The notes below the pieces were generated by a model that did not search any database, was not told where the DNA came from, and saw only the letters and a list, made by a program, of their open reading frames with translations. Shown here piece by piece: positions 53,291 through 63,535 of a DNA stretch of 64,000 nucleotides. Made by a program: the position numbers and the translations under genes. The DNA comes from Ignavibacteriales bacterium (GTDB taxonomy: Bacteria > Bacteroidota > Ignavibacteria > Ignavibacteriales > Melioribacteraceae): positions 62,001 through 126,000 of the forward strand of contig JAGUYK010000046.1 of the NCBI GenBank assembly GCA_020061355.1, in the 5' to 3' direction. Within the stretch, counting starts at the first letter, position 1. Every line of letters begins with the position of its first letter.

Positions 53291-54577
53291 ATGGCAAGTA
53301 AAGAATTTAATCCCTATGAAATGGCGCAAGCCCAATTTGACAAAGTTGCAGAGATTTTAAATCTGGAAGAAGCAACACGTGAACTCTTAAGAAATCCATT
53401 ACGTGAATATCATTTTAGTGTTCCGGTAAAAATGGATGATGGAACAACAAAAGTATTTAGAGGATTCAGGGTTCAGCATAATGATGCCCGCGGTCCTTGT
53501 AAAGGCGGAATCCGTTTTCACCCTCATGAAACTATCGATACTGTTAGAGCACTCGCCATGTGGATGACATGGAAATGTGCAGTTGTAAATATTCCATTAG
53601 GTGGTGGTAAAGGCGGAGTCATTTGCGATCCGCATCATTTAAGTATGCAGGAACAAGAACATATTTGTCGTGGTTATGTTCGCCAGATGGCAAAAAATGT
53701 CGGTCCTATAAATGACGTTCCCGCACCTGATGTTATGACAAATGCCCAGCACATGTTGTGGATGCTTGATGAATTCGAGACTATTCAAGGTGCTAAATAT
53801 CCGGGATTTATTACAGGAAAACCGGTCGGCATGGGCGGTTCGCTAGGAAGAACTGAAGCAACAGGATATGGTGTCATTTTCACTGTACGCGAAGCTCTAA
53901 AAGAATTAGGAATTAGACCTGAAGACACAACTGCCGCAGTTCAGGGATTTGGTAATGTTGCTCAATATGCAATAGAACTTTTTCATAAATTAGGTGGAAA
54001 AGTAATTTGTGTTTCCAGCTGGGATCAAGCAGATCAGTGTTCATATACTTTTAGAAGAAAAACCGGAATTGATTTAAAGGAATTACTTAAGATAACCGAT
54101 AAGTTTGGTGGTGTTGATAAAGCTAAAGCAAAAGAACTTGGTTATGAAGTACTGGAAGGTGAAGCATGGATTGAACAGGATGTTGATATTCTGTTACCAT
54201 GTGCAATGGAAAATCAGGTTAGAGGCGATAACGTAAATAAAATTGCTAAAAGAGTTAAAATTATTGCTGAAGGTGCAAATGGACCTACTACACCTGAAGC
54301 AGATATAGTAATTCAGGAAAGAGGAATTTTTGTTATTCCCGATTTCCTTGCTAATGCCGGCGGAGTGACTTGCAGTTATTTTGAACAGGTTCAGTGTAAT
54401 ATGAATTACTATTGGGAAAGAGATGAAGTCCTTGGTAAACTTGATGTGAAAATGACCTCAGCTTATTTAGCTGTAAGTGAATTAGCAAAGAAAAAAAATC
54501 TTTATATGCGCGATGCTGCGTATGTTATTTCAGTTAGTCGTGTTGCTCAAGCATGTAAAGACAGAGGATGGGTATAG
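53291..54577 (+). CDS. Glutamate dehydrogenase, Glu/Leu/Phe/Val type
   Basis: 428 residues, the shorter subfamily represented by NAD-linked catabolic enzymes. Motifs: RGFRVQHNDARGPCKGGIRFHP, IPLGGGKGGVICDPHHLS (catalytic Lys), DVPAPDVMTN, AVQGFGNVAQYAIELF and CAMENQVRGDN. It differs clearly in type from the 453-residue enzyme at 31553, so the organism has both classes. GAGG precedes the ATG. A terminator follows, then a PPDK_N gene as at the first locus. Confidence 0.93.
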   Translation: MASKEFNPYEMAQAQFDKVAEILNLEEATRELLRNPLREYHFSVPVKMDDGTTKVFRGFRVQHNDARGPCKGGIRFHPHETIDTVRALAMWMTWKCAVVNIPLGGGKGGVICDPHHLSMQEQEHICRGYVRQMAKNVGPINDVPAPDVMTNAQHMLWMLDEFETIQGAKYPGFITGKPVGMGGSLGRTEATGYGVIFTVREALKELGIRPEDTTAAVQGFGNVAQYAIELFHKLGGKVICVSSWDQADQCSYTFRRKTGIDLKELLKITDKFGGVDKAKAKELGYEVLEGEAWIEQDVDILLPCAMENQVRGDNVNKIAKRVKIIAEGANGPTTPEADIVIQERGIFVIPDFLANAGGVTCSYFEQVQCNMNYYWERDEVLGKLDVKMTSAYLAVSELAKKKNLYMRDAAYVISVSRVAQACKDRGWV

Positions 54578-54622
54578 GATAAATTCGATTCTTTGAAAAT
54601 AAGATCAGTTCTTTTATTTTGC

Positions 54623-54658
54623 AACCGGAAGTTGAATTATCCAATTTCCGGTTTTTTA
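54623..54658 (+). terminator. Intrinsic terminator after the second glutamate dehydrogenase
   Basis: AACCGGAAGTTG (54623-54634) pairs with CAATTTCCGGTT (54642-54653) with one wobble, followed by TTTTATTT. Confidence 0.88.
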
Positions 54659-54674
54659 TTTATAAGAGGAATCA

Positions 54675-56420
54675 TTGACAGGCGAGAATAAAAATAATTT
54701 CTTACCAAGATTCAGTAGAGACTTTTTTGAATCATCTGAAAACTTTTCATGGATTGGAGATGGTTCGTTTGGTGGAAAAGCAAGCGGTTTAGCATTCATC
54801 AATGAAATTATTCGTAATAATATTAAGCAAGAGGAATTCCCGAATGCAATTGTAAGTATTCCCAAAATGGTTGTTCTAAGAACATCTGTCTTCAATTCAT
54901 TTATTGAACGCAACAATCTTTACGAATTTGCAATTAATGAAGAATCTGATTACCGTATAATAAATGAATTTCTGAAAGCTGATCTTCCCGTTGAAATACT
55001 TGGAGATCTGCGAACCTTAATCGAAAAAGTACATGTTCCGCTGGCTATCCGTTCTTCCAGCATGCTTGAAGATGCTAAGTATGAACCCTTTGCGGGTATT
55101 TATGCTACCAAAATGATTCCCAACAATCAACCAAGCACAGATATACGCTTTAATAAATTGACTGAAGCAATTAAATTCGTATTGGCATCAACTTTCTTTA
55201 AAGCATCTAAAGATTATTTTAAAGTATCGACTCACTCTGTTGAAGAAGAAAAGATGGCCGTAATTATTCAGGAAGTTGTCGGGCAGAATCATAATCTCAA
55301 ATACTACCCGAATTTTTCAGGTGTTGCAAGATCATTTAATTTTTATCCTTCCGGAAAATCTAAGCCGGAACAAGGAGTTGTTAACCTTGCACTTGGATTA
55401 GGTAAAACCATTGTTGATGGCGGTATCGTATGGAGTTATTGCCCGGCATACCCAAAATCACCACCTCCATTTGGTGATCCGAAAGATATGTTAAATACAA
55501 CCCAGACTACTTTCTGGGTTGTTAATATGAATCCGATAATTGATTATGATCCAACAAAAGAGACAGAATTTCTAACACTTCATGATCTAATTGAAGCCGA
55601 TTACGATAATGTTTTAACACATATAGCTTCAACATTTGATCAGCGTTCAAATAAAATTGTAATGGGAGTAGGAGCCGATGGACCAAGGGTAATTAATTTT
55701 ATGCCGATGTTATCGATGAATGAATTTGGATTTAACGACCTGATAAAAAAAATATTAAAAGTCTCTTGTGATGCAATGCAGAATCCGATCGAACTTGAAT
55801 TTGCAGCAACATTCAATAAAGAAACTGAAAAGCTACAATTTGGATTTTTACAGGTAAGACCAATGGTTGTATCTGCAGAAGAAGTTGATGTTGATGTGAC
55901 AGAATTGGCTGGGGAAAATGTTCTTGTTGCTTCTGATAGAGTAATGGGGAATGGAATAATCAAAAATATTTACGATGTTGTCTTTGTTATTCCGGATAAG
56001 TTCGATAAAAAAAATACACAACAGATTGCTCAGGAAATTGATTCAATTAACAAAATACTTGTTAAAGAAAACCGTCCATACCTTTTAATTGGATTTGGAC
56101 GTTGGGGGAGCTCAGATCCCTGGTTAGGAATCCCTATCGATTGGGGTCAAATTGCTGGTGCAAAGGTTATTGTTGAATCTACATTATTCGGTATTAATGT
56201 CGAGTTTAGTCAGGGTTCCCATTTTTTCCATAATTTGTCAAGTTTTAACGTTAGTTATTTTTCTATAAATTATGATGGTAAGTATGCAATTGATTGGGAT
56301 TGGCTTAATAATAACAAGACAGTTAATGAGACTGAATTTGTAAAACATGTAAAATTAAATAACCCTCTTAAAATAAAAGTTGACGGAAGAACCGGAATCG
56401 GAGTAATATTAAAATGCTAA
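54675..56420 (+). CDS. Minimal PPDK_N (ATP-grasp) protein without phosphohistidine domain
   Basis: 581 residues, TTG start with AAGAGGA upstream. It is the shortest of three paralogues: only the PPDK N-terminal ATP-grasp (GDGSFGGKASGLAFI, LAIRSSSMLEDAKYEPFAG, GVARSFNFYPSG, FGFLQVRPMVVS) and the shared C-terminal domain (NGIIKNIYDVVFV, IGFGRWGSSDPWLGIPIDW, SQGSHFFHNLSSF). No TCHAAI-type phosphohistidine motif and no PEP barrel, so PEP synthase annotation would be wrong. Its stop overlaps the start of the next gene by seven bases, so the two are co-translated. Confidence 0.8.
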   Translation: MTGENKNNFLPRFSRDFFESSENFSWIGDGSFGGKASGLAFINEIIRNNIKQEEFPNAIVSIPKMVVLRTSVFNSFIERNNLYEFAINEESDYRIINEFLKADLPVEILGDLRTLIEKVHVPLAIRSSSMLEDAKYEPFAGIYATKMIPNNQPSTDIRFNKLTEAIKFVLASTFFKASKDYFKVSTHSVEEEKMAVIIQEVVGQNHNLKYYPNFSGVARSFNFYPSGKSKPEQGVVNLALGLGKTIVDGGIVWSYCPAYPKSPPPFGDPKDMLNTTQTTFWVVNMNPIIDYDPTKETEFLTLHDLIEADYDNVLTHIASTFDQRSNKIVMGVGADGPRVINFMPMLSMNEFGFNDLIKKILKVSCDAMQNPIELEFAATFNKETEKLQFGFLQVRPMVVSAEEVDVDVTELAGENVLVASDRVMGNGIIKNIYDVVFVIPDKFDKKNTQQIAQEIDSINKILVKENRPYLLIGFGRWGSSDPWLGIPIDWGQIAGAKVIVESTLFGINVEFSQGSHFFHNLSSFNVSYFSINYDGKYAIDWDWLNNNKTVNETEFVKHVKLNNPLKIKVDGRTGIGVILKC

Positions 56421-59400
56421 AAGAGCAAAAACAAATTGATAATCTCGTAATCGAACTTCAGGAGAGAGCGAAAGAACTTAATTGTCTTTACACAATAGAA
56501 GACAGTTTGAATCGTTCCGAAATTTCGTTGCGTCAGGCATTCCACACTGTAATAAATGCAATTCCCCCAGCATGGCAATATCCAAATGTTTGCAAAGCAA
56601 AATTAATCTATGGCGATATAGTATATCAAACGAGCGATTTTGAAGAAACAAAGTGGGTCTTAACTTCCGACATTATTGTTCAGGACCAGAGAGTTGGCAG
56701 TATCTCAGTTTATTACCTGGAAGATATGCCTCAATCAAATATTGGACCTTTCCTGAAGGAAGAGAAGAAACTACTTGACACTATTGCAGAACGTTTAGGT
56801 CATTTTATCCTTCATCAAAAACTAAAAGTTGTTTTTAATGAATTCAAAGCAGCAAGAGAATCAGTTCAAACCAGCTCAAAAGGGGAATGGCGTATTGTTC
56901 TTGATATGATTCGTAAAACTGATCCAAATCTCTTTATCAGTCTTATGAGAAAAACACTTCATCTACTATGCTGGAAAGGAGTTGAAGAAGCTGAAATGTT
57001 GATGAAACATACAAGTATTGCAAAACGGACTGGCGACGATGACTCAATCTCAGACGAAAATAAACCGCTGAAGGTAAAAAAAATTGTTAATTACGATCAG
57101 TATGTTGAAACTATTCAAAGGTTAGCTGATGAAAATTTACCCGACGATATTATTCTTAGCAGAATTCAGAAATGGATACAGGAGGATAAATCATCGTCAC
57201 TTGTTAAAGTTGTTGAAAGTCAGGACACTTCGTTAACGGAAATTGCAGATGCCATACGCAAGTATTATCACATGGCTCCGGAAAAATTTGAATTGCCTCC
57301 TTCAACAATTAAGGGACTTCGAGTTTCACTTCTAAGAAGATTCTTTACCGAGCAGCTTGACTACATTAGTATCGCAAAAGAATATGTAAAACTAACTGAT
57401 TTCTACCGTTTAATTGATAAAATGATTTTTCCTCCTGGCAGTCACGGTAAACTCGGCGGAAAAAGTGCAGGAATATTTTTGGCTTACCATATTTTACAGC
57501 AAGAAGCGGCACAAAATGAACTAATTCGTGAAATTAAAACTCCCAAGACATGGTTTATAACTTCAGATGGTGTTCTATACTTCATGCAGTATAATAATTT
57601 AGAAGAGGTATTTGAGCAGAAGTACAAAGAGGTTGATGAGATTAGAATTGAATATCCTCACATTGTCCAGTTATTTAAAAATTCTGAATTCCCTCCCGAT
57701 ATATTAAAAGGATTATCTGTCGCCCTGGATGACCTTGGAGAAAATCCTCTTGTAGTAAGAAGCTCTAGTTTACTCGAGGATCAAATGGGCGCAGCATTTT
57801 CCGGTAAATATAAAAGCCTTTTTCTAGCTAACCAGGGATCAAAACCACAACGGCTTTCAGCATTAATGGATGCAATAGCAGAAGTATATGCCTCAACATT
57901 TAGCCCCGATCCCATAGAGTATAGAGCTGAACGTGGACTATTAGATTTTCACGAGGAAATGGGAGTAATGATTCAGGAAGTTGTTGGAGAACGCGTTGGA
58001 GATTATTTTCTACCAGCATTTGCAGGTGTAGCATTCAGCAATAACGAATTCAGATGGTCGCCACGAATTAAACGTGAAGACGGTTTGGTCCGTATTGTAG
58101 CCGGACTTGGTACGCGCGCCGTTGACAGACTAAGCGATGATTACCCGGTACTGGTTTCGCCGGGTCAACCGAAGCTTAAGATAAATATTTCACCTGATGA
58201 AATGCTTCGCTATTCACCTAAGAAGATTGATGTGATAAACTTAAAGACTAACGACTTTGAATCAATTCCGATCTCTTTATTGCTGCATCATTGCGGCAAA
58301 AAATATCCATCGTTCGACAAAGTCTTTTCCGTTATGCAGGGTTCTATGATACGTCAGCCAATGGAATACGACATCGAAGATGAAAACACTGAATACATTG
58401 TTACATTTGATGGTTTAATATCAAAGACAGACTTTTTGAAGAAAGTCGACGCTATCTTAAAAGTACTTCAATTGAAAATGAAAACCCCGGTTGATATTGA
58501 ATTTGTTAGCCATGGTAATGATTTCTATTTGCTTCAGTGCCGGCCGCAAAGCTTTCACGGAGAATCAATTTCAGATACTATACCAAAGGATGTTCCACTT
58601 GAAAAAATTATATTCACAGCAAACCGGTATATATCGAACGGTAAGGTTCCCGAAATTTCACATATTGTTTATGTCGACCCTCAAAAATATACAGAGCTTA
58701 AAGATCGAAATAAAATGCTTCAGGTTGGTAGAGCCATCGGTAAACTGAATAAACTTCTTCCAAAGAGAAAATTTATTTTAATGGGACCGGGCAGATGGGG
58801 GAGTAGAGGTGATATTAAGCTTGGTGTAAGTGTAACATATTCTGATATTAATAATACAGCCATTCTAATTGAAATTGCGCGCAAAAAAGGGAATTATGTG
58901 CCTGATTTGTCTTTCGGTACCCATTTTTTCCAGGATCTTGTTGAGGCAAACATCAGGTATTTACCCTTGTATCCTGATGATTCGGGTGTAGTATTCAATG
59001 AAAAATTCTTAATAGGATCTCATAATATTTTCCCGGAATTAATTTCTGAATATAGTTTTCTGGCAGAAACTATTAAAGTTATCGACGTTGCGAATATGAC
59101 CGGCGGCAATGTGTTGAAAGTTTTAGTTAATGCAGAAATTGATCAGGCAATTGGAATGTTATCGCAACCAACATCTGATTCAGTTTTAGAAAGGGAGGTA
59201 AGAGCAATAGTTGAACACCAGTCGAGTGATCACTGGCGATGGAGAATGAAGATGGCTGAAAAAATTGCATCTGAATTGGATGGCGATCGATTCGGTGTTA
59301 AAGGATTGTACGTTTTCGGCAGTACTAAAAACGCTGTATCGGGACCCGGTAGTGATGTCGATTTAATTGTTCATATTGATAAAGAAAATTGCGAAATAAA

Positions 59401-59602
59401 TAAACTTAATATGTGGTTTGAAGGTTGGAGCTTGTGCTTAAGTGAAATGAACTACTTGAGGACAGGTTATAAATCTGAGGGCCTTCTGGATATCCATTTT
59501 GTAACAGATGATGATATTAAAAATCGCAATAGTTATGCAACTAAGATTGGTGCCATAACTGATGCAGCGAGACCTTTGCGATTGAAAAATAAAATTGCTT
59601 AA
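56414..59602 (+). CDS. GAF - PPDK_N - nucleotidyltransferase fusion
   Basis: 1062 residues. Residues 1-150 resemble the GAF domain of bacterial sensor kinases (LQERAKELNCLYTIEDSLN, IPPAWQYPNVCKAKLIYG). A helical linker follows. From about 340: HGKLGGKSAGIFLAYHIL, LVVRSSSLLEDQMGAAFSG, GVAFSNNEF and FYLLQCRPQSFHG form the PPDK N-terminal ATP-grasp. Then the shared domain with GPGRWGSRGDIKLG and GTHFFQDL. At 960-1062 is a nucleotidyltransferase-fold domain: FGSTKNAVSGPGSDVDLIVHI (GS at 969-970, SDVDL) and LLDIHFVTDDDI. No phosphohistidine domain. The architecture suggests a regulated ATP-dependent enzyme or signalling protein; substrate unknown. Ends in a four-base convergent overlap. Confidence 0.78.
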   Translation: MLKEQKQIDNLVIELQERAKELNCLYTIEDSLNRSEISLRQAFHTVINAIPPAWQYPNVCKAKLIYGDIVYQTSDFEETKWVLTSDIIVQDQRVGSISVYYLEDMPQSNIGPFLKEEKKLLDTIAERLGHFILHQKLKVVFNEFKAARESVQTSSKGEWRIVLDMIRKTDPNLFISLMRKTLHLLCWKGVEEAEMLMKHTSIAKRTGDDDSISDENKPLKVKKIVNYDQYVETIQRLADENLPDDIILSRIQKWIQEDKSSSLVKVVESQDTSLTEIADAIRKYYHMAPEKFELPPSTIKGLRVSLLRRFFTEQLDYISIAKEYVKLTDFYRLIDKMIFPPGSHGKLGGKSAGIFLAYHILQQEAAQNELIREIKTPKTWFITSDGVLYFMQYNNLEEVFEQKYKEVDEIRIEYPHIVQLFKNSEFPPDILKGLSVALDDLGENPLVVRSSSLLEDQMGAAFSGKYKSLFLANQGSKPQRLSALMDAIAEVYASTFSPDPIEYRAERGLLDFHEEMGVMIQEVVGERVGDYFLPAFAGVAFSNNEFRWSPRIKREDGLVRIVAGLGTRAVDRLSDDYPVLVSPGQPKLKINISPDEMLRYSPKKIDVINLKTNDFESIPISLLLHHCGKKYPSFDKVFSVMQGSMIRQPMEYDIEDENTEYIVTFDGLISKTDFLKKVDAILKVLQLKMKTPVDIEFVSHGNDFYLLQCRPQSFHGESISDTIPKDVPLEKIIFTANRYISNGKVPEISHIVYVDPQKYTELKDRNKMLQVGRAIGKLNKLLPKRKFILMGPGRWGSRGDIKLGVSVTYSDINNTAILIEIARKKGNYVPDLSFGTHFFQDLVEANIRYLPLYPDDSGVVFNEKFLIGSHNIFPELISEYSFLAETIKVIDVANMTGGNVLKVLVNAEIDQAIGMLSQPTSDSVLEREVRAIVEHQSSDHWRWRMKMAEKIASELDGDRFGVKGLYVFGSTKNAVSGPGSDVDLIVHIDKENCEINKLNMWFEGWSLCLSEMNYLRTGYKSEGLLDIHFVTDDDIKNRNSYATKIGAITDAARPLRLKNKIA

Positions 59603-60435
59603 ATTAATATTCTTTGTGTATTTGTAAGATTGTTAAAATCGAATTTAATGAGTGCTAATTCATTCCCGTCGTGAGCAGCACTTAAACAAAGCGTGTTACC
59701 AATCTGATCTTTCCAACTCCCGGTTAATCGGGCTGATTCATGAATGTGTCCGTGTAAAGTAAGTTTAGGTTGTTTTATTTCAATCAATTTCCTAATAGAA
59801 ACGCTTCCAACATGAATATCTAATGGTGTATGATCTATCATTTTCCCATCAAGTGCGGAACGATCAAGTTTTGTTTTGTATGGAGGACCATGAAAGAGAA
59901 TAATATCATTATTGATATTATTCTTGCCGAATAAAATTTCTAAATCCTTTTTGATAGTTGAATATTTTTTTTCGTCGTCCGAAATTTCTACTGTTCTTTT
60001 GCCATCCTCGGGTGAAATACATCCGGGATCAACAAAACGAGAAACATCATATTTTTCCCAATCTTTAAGCAGGAAAGGGGACGGTGGAGTATAACAATAT
60101 CCGTAAATTTTGAATTTAGTAAGATCAACTGATCTCAAGTTGACATATTCCCATATTCCTTTACTAGAATATTTAATAATTTCTTTCTCTTCAGCTTTGG
60201 CATCATCGTTGCCAAGTATTAGAAAAATTCTCGGATATTCATTCTGCATTACTAATTTTAACTGTCGGAGATTATCAACTAAGAATTCTTTTATGAAATC
60301 GGAATGCAAATAACTGTGAGGTAAAAGATCCCCGCCAAGAAAAACAAGTTTGGGTTGTTCCTCTTTAATAAGATTAAAGAGTTTTAAGTACTTATCTGTT
60401 TTACCGTGTAAATCTGATACGAAAAAGGAGATCAT
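59599..60435 (-). CDS. Calcineurin-like metallophosphoesterase
   Basis: 278 residues with the metallophosphatase metal ligands: SDLHGKTDK, FLGGDLLPHS, LILGNDDAK, FHGPPYKTK and LTLHGHIHESARL (GHIH). Cytosolic. The pattern is of the YfcE/Icc-like branch, acting on phosphodiesters or nucleotides. Divergent from the HisH-like gene. Confidence 0.9.
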   Translation of the reverse strand: MISFFVSDLHGKTDKYLKLFNLIKEEQPKLVFLGGDLLPHSYLHSDFIKEFLVDNLRQLKLVMQNEYPRIFLILGNDDAKAEEKEIIKYSSKGIWEYVNLRSVDLTKFKIYGYCYTPPSPFLLKDWEKYDVSRFVDPGCISPEDGKRTVEISDDEKKYSTIKKDLEILFGKNNINNDIILFHGPPYKTKLDRSALDGKMIDHTPLDIHVGSVSIRKLIEIKQPKLTLHGHIHESARLTGSWKDQIGNTLCLSAAHDGNELALIKFDFNNLTNTQRILI

Positions 60436-60507
60436 ACGTATTTACATTATTAGTCTATTTCCAAATTAATAAATATTTTTGTTAAGCATAAAAATTTAAT
60501 AGTAAAT

Positions 60508-61092
60508 ATGATAGCAATTGTCAATTATGATCCGGAACAATCAGAAAGGATTGTTCGCTTTTTAAATGAAATTGAAATTCCAAATCGTATCTTAATAAAT
60601 GAGACCGAAATACTTAATGCAAAAGGTATTGTCTTACCTAACAGCCATGATTTGAAAGATGCAATTAGACGAATTCATTTTAAAAATCTTTTTAGTGCAT
60701 TAAGGATGTGTAAAAAACCGATTCTTGGAATTGGAAACGGGATGATTATGATGTGTGAAAATACAATTCCTGATAATTTGAATGGATTCGGATTTTTTGA
60801 TTTGACGGCCCAACAACTAAATCATGAGAGTAAAAAAGAAGATTTATTAATGTCAATTAAATTTCCAAGTAGGATGTTAAACTTAGCCAAAGATGTTAAT
60901 GTGAAAATTGAGGATGTAGATTATATTGTTGAGGAGAATGATTATTCGTCATATATGGTACAAAGTAATAACAAGCTTATCTCAGCTTTTATGGAAAGGG
61001 GAAATTGTTTCGGGACAATAATTAATCTCATTGATTCTGATGATGTAGGAAGATTGCTTTTCAAAAAGTTCTTTGATATTAGTTGTTCTTAA
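60508..61092 (+). CDS. HisH-like glutamine-amidotransferase-fold protein lacking the catalytic Cys
   Basis: 194 residues, fold as in imidazole-glycerol-phosphate synthase subunit HisH: MIAIVNYDPEQSERIVRFL, IVLPNSHDLKDAI and KPILGIGNGMIMM. In active enzymes the last motif is GICLGMQ; here cysteine and the next residue are Gly-Asn. The C-terminal His-Glu pair (FHPEKS) is also missing (GTIINLIDSDDVG). Therefore no glutaminase activity is expected. Not in a histidine operon. A pseudoenzyme with a binding role is the best guess. Confidence 0.6.
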   Translation: MIAIVNYDPEQSERIVRFLNEIEIPNRILINETEILNAKGIVLPNSHDLKDAIRRIHFKNLFSALRMCKKPILGIGNGMIMMCENTIPDNLNGFGFFDLTAQQLNHESKKEDLLMSIKFPSRMLNLAKDVNVKIEDVDYIVEENDYSSYMVQSNNKLISAFMERGNCFGTIINLIDSDDVGRLLFKKFFDISCS

Positions 61093-61105
61093 AATTTTTT
61101 CAATC

Positions 61106-62584
61106 CTACTCAACTAAATCACTAAACCAATTATTAATAACTTCAAATTCTTTCCCGTTTACCGAAGAATGGTAATACTCATTTGTTTTGGATGAATAAT
61201 AATAGTCTTTTGACCATTCACCAATGTTTTTTATAATATCATCAATTGCATTAAGTATATAGTTTAACTCTTCATTGGTCATAGTAGGATGAATAGATAG
61301 CCTAACCCAGCCGGGCTTTTCCGAAAGGTCGCCATGATTAATTTTGTCAGTAATCCTTTTTGATCTTGTCGGATCAACATGCAGTAAATAGTGTCCGTAA
61401 GTGCCCGCACATGAACATCCGCCTCTAACCTGTATTCCGTAAAGGTCATTTAATAATTTGACTATTAAGTTGTAATGAATGTCTTCAACATAAAATGAAA
61501 TAATTCCAAGGCGTTCTTTGGTTTCCTGTGCCAAAATGTGAAGTGTGGGGATTTTTAAAAATCTATCAAATGCTATTTCAAGAAGTTCATGTTCGCGATC
61601 CAAGATATTCCGGATGCCCATTTCTTCTTTCAATTCAATAGCAAGTGCTGTCTTGATTGCCTGAAGAAAACCGGGTGTTCCACCATCTTCTCGGGTTTCA
61701 ATATCCTGAATATATTTATGTCCGCCCCAGGGATTGGTCCAATCAACAGTTCCACCACCCGGATGATCAGGAATTTTTCTATTATAAAGCTTCGAGTCAA
61801 AAATAAGAACTCCGGAAGTCCCTGGTCCCCCAAGGAATTTATGTGGTGAGAAAAAGATAGCATCAAGTTTTTCCATTGGATCTTTTGGATGCATATTAAT
61901 TTCAATATATGGTGCCGCCGCAGCAAAATCGATAAAACAAATACCGCCGTATTCATGTACCATCTTTGCCATAAGATGATATTGCGGTTGAATTCCTGTT
62001 ACGTTTGATGATGCTGTAAAAGAGCCGATCTTTAAATTTCTATTCTCATAAAGTTTTAAAAGATGATTAAAATGATTCAAGTTTACTAACCCATTATCGT
62101 CCGGTTCTATAATTACGACATCACAAATTGTTTCGAGCCAGGATGTATGATTCGAATGATGTTCCATGTGAGTTATAAAAACAACCGGTTTCTCATTCAT
62201 TGGAATGCTTGTATATTTATTTAATTGTTCGCAAACTTTTAAACCGAGCAATCGTTGAAATTTATTGATAGCTGCAGTCATTCCGAATCCGGCAAAAATT
62301 AGTACATCGTCCTTAGATGCATTAACATGTTTTTTTATAATCTTTTTCGATTTATGGTAAGCTTTTGTCATAGTTGTTCCGGTCACAGAAGATTCCGAAT
62401 GTGTATTTCCAACGTATGGACCGAAGTTTTCTATTAAAGTTTTTTCGATAGGGAAGTATAATCTTCCGCTTGCAATCCAATCGGCATAAATTATTTTTTT
62501 CTTACCGTATGGACTTTCAAATTCCTGGTTAATTCCAATTATATTTTCCCTGAATTCGCAAAAATAGTTTTCGAGGTTATCCAT
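61106..62584 (-). CDS. Class V aminotransferase (cysteine desulfurase-like)
   Basis: 492 residues, PLP fold type I. FFSPHKFLGGPGTSGVL has the PLP lysine; FITHMEHHSNHTSWLE, FTASSNVTGIQPQ and FIDFAAAAPY are the cofactor pocket. RGGCSCAGTYGHYLL carries two cysteines near the place of the desulfurase active-site loop. Longer than SufS/IscS (about 400). No iron-sulphur genes nearby, so it may be a desulfurase or a selenocysteine lyase-like enzyme of other function. Confidence 0.85.
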   Translation of the reverse strand: MDNLENYFCEFRENIIGINQEFESPYGKKKIIYADWIASGRLYFPIEKTLIENFGPYVGNTHSESSVTGTTMTKAYHKSKKIIKKHVNASKDDVLIFAGFGMTAAINKFQRLLGLKVCEQLNKYTSIPMNEKPVVFITHMEHHSNHTSWLETICDVVIIEPDDNGLVNLNHFNHLLKLYENRNLKIGSFTASSNVTGIQPQYHLMAKMVHEYGGICFIDFAAAAPYIEINMHPKDPMEKLDAIFFSPHKFLGGPGTSGVLIFDSKLYNRKIPDHPGGGTVDWTNPWGGHKYIQDIETREDGGTPGFLQAIKTALAIELKEEMGIRNILDREHELLEIAFDRFLKIPTLHILAQETKERLGIISFYVEDIHYNLIVKLLNDLYGIQVRGGCSCAGTYGHYLLHVDPTRSKRITDKINHGDLSEKPGWVRLSIHPTMTNEELNYILNAIDDIIKNIGEWSKDYYYSSKTNEYYHSSVNGKEFEVINNWFSDLVE

Positions 62585-62641
62585 AAAATCTTAAAAATTT
62601 TTAGCAAAGATAATAAAAGGGAATTAAGTATGATAGTTAAT

Positions 62642-62662
62642 AAAAAGCCGTCAATCGACGGC
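62642..62662 (-). terminator. Intrinsic terminator after rpoD
   Basis: Minus strand GCCGTC-GATT-GACGGC (62662-62647) followed by TTTTTATT. Confidence 0.9.
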
Positions 62663-62674
62663 TTTCATTAAGTT

Positions 62675-63535
62675 TTATCCTAAATATGCTTTGAGGTTCT
62701 TACTTCGGGTTGAATGTCTTAACCTTATTAAAGCTTTCTCTTTAATCTGTCTAACCCTCTCACGCGTAAGATTTAGTTTCTCACCAATTTCTTCTAATGT
62801 TAAAGAATGCTCTTTTTGAAGTCCAAAGTAGAGACGAATAACTTCTGCTTCTCGGTCTGTTAAGGAGGAAAGGGATCTTTCAATTTCTGCTTTTAGAGAT
62901 TCCTTCATTAGAGTATGATCTGGAGTTGGCTGATCTTCATTAGGCATAACATCTAAAAGACTGTTATTACTGTCTTCACTGTGAGCAAAAGGTGCATCCA
63001 TAGAAACATGGCGACCGGCAATTTGCATTGCGTATGTAACATCGGATACATCCATGTCTAATTGTACTGCAATTTCTTCCGGGCTAGGTCTTCTTTCGTA
63101 TTCCTGCTCTAACTGACTTAGAGCTTTCCCCATTTTATTCAGAGCACCAACTCGGTTAAGAGGCAAGCGGACCATTCTTGATTGTTCTGCAATTGCTTGC
63201 ATAATTGACTGACGAATCCACCATACTGCATAAGAAATAAATTTGAATCCGCGTGTTTCATCAAATCTCAACCCGGCTTTAATTAATCCCAGATTACCTT
63301 CGTTAATCAGATCGCCTAAAGGTAATCCCTGATTTTGATATTGTTTAGCAACACTTACAACGAAACGAAGGTTTGCTTTGGTCAATTTATCCAGAGCATG
63401 TTTGTTTCCTTTTTTAATTTGTATTGCTAATTCAATTTCCTGATCAGGTGTAAGAAGATCAACTTTACCAATTTCCTGGAGATATTGGTCTAAAGATTTA
63501 CTCTCTCGATTGGTGAATTGCTTAGTTATCTTCAA
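62675..63535 (-). CDS. rpoD: Primary RNA polymerase sigma factor (RpoD/SigA), short form
   Basis: 286 residues: region 1.2 ([20 protein letters not shown]), region 2 ([39 protein letters not shown]), region 3 and region 4 ([37 protein letters not shown]). Lacks region 1.1 and the non-conserved insert, as usual in Bacteroidota and relatives. This is the housekeeping sigma factor and one of the best pointers to lineage. Own terminator; its promoter must lie in 63536-63853. Confidence 0.96.
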   Translation of the reverse strand: MKITKQFTNRESKSLDQYLQEIGKVDLLTPDQEIELAIQIKKGNKHALDKLTKANLRFVVSVAKQYQNQGLPLGDLINEGNLGLIKAGLRFDETRGFKFISYAVWWIRQSIMQAIAEQSRMVRLPLNRVGALNKMGKALSQLEQEYERRPSPEEIAVQLDMDVSDVTYAMQIAGRHVSMDAPFAHSEDSNNSLLDVMPNEDQPTPDHTLMKESLKAEIERSLSSLTDREAEVIRLYFGLQKEHSLTLEEIGEKLNLTRERVRQIKEKALIRLRHSTRSKNLKAYLG

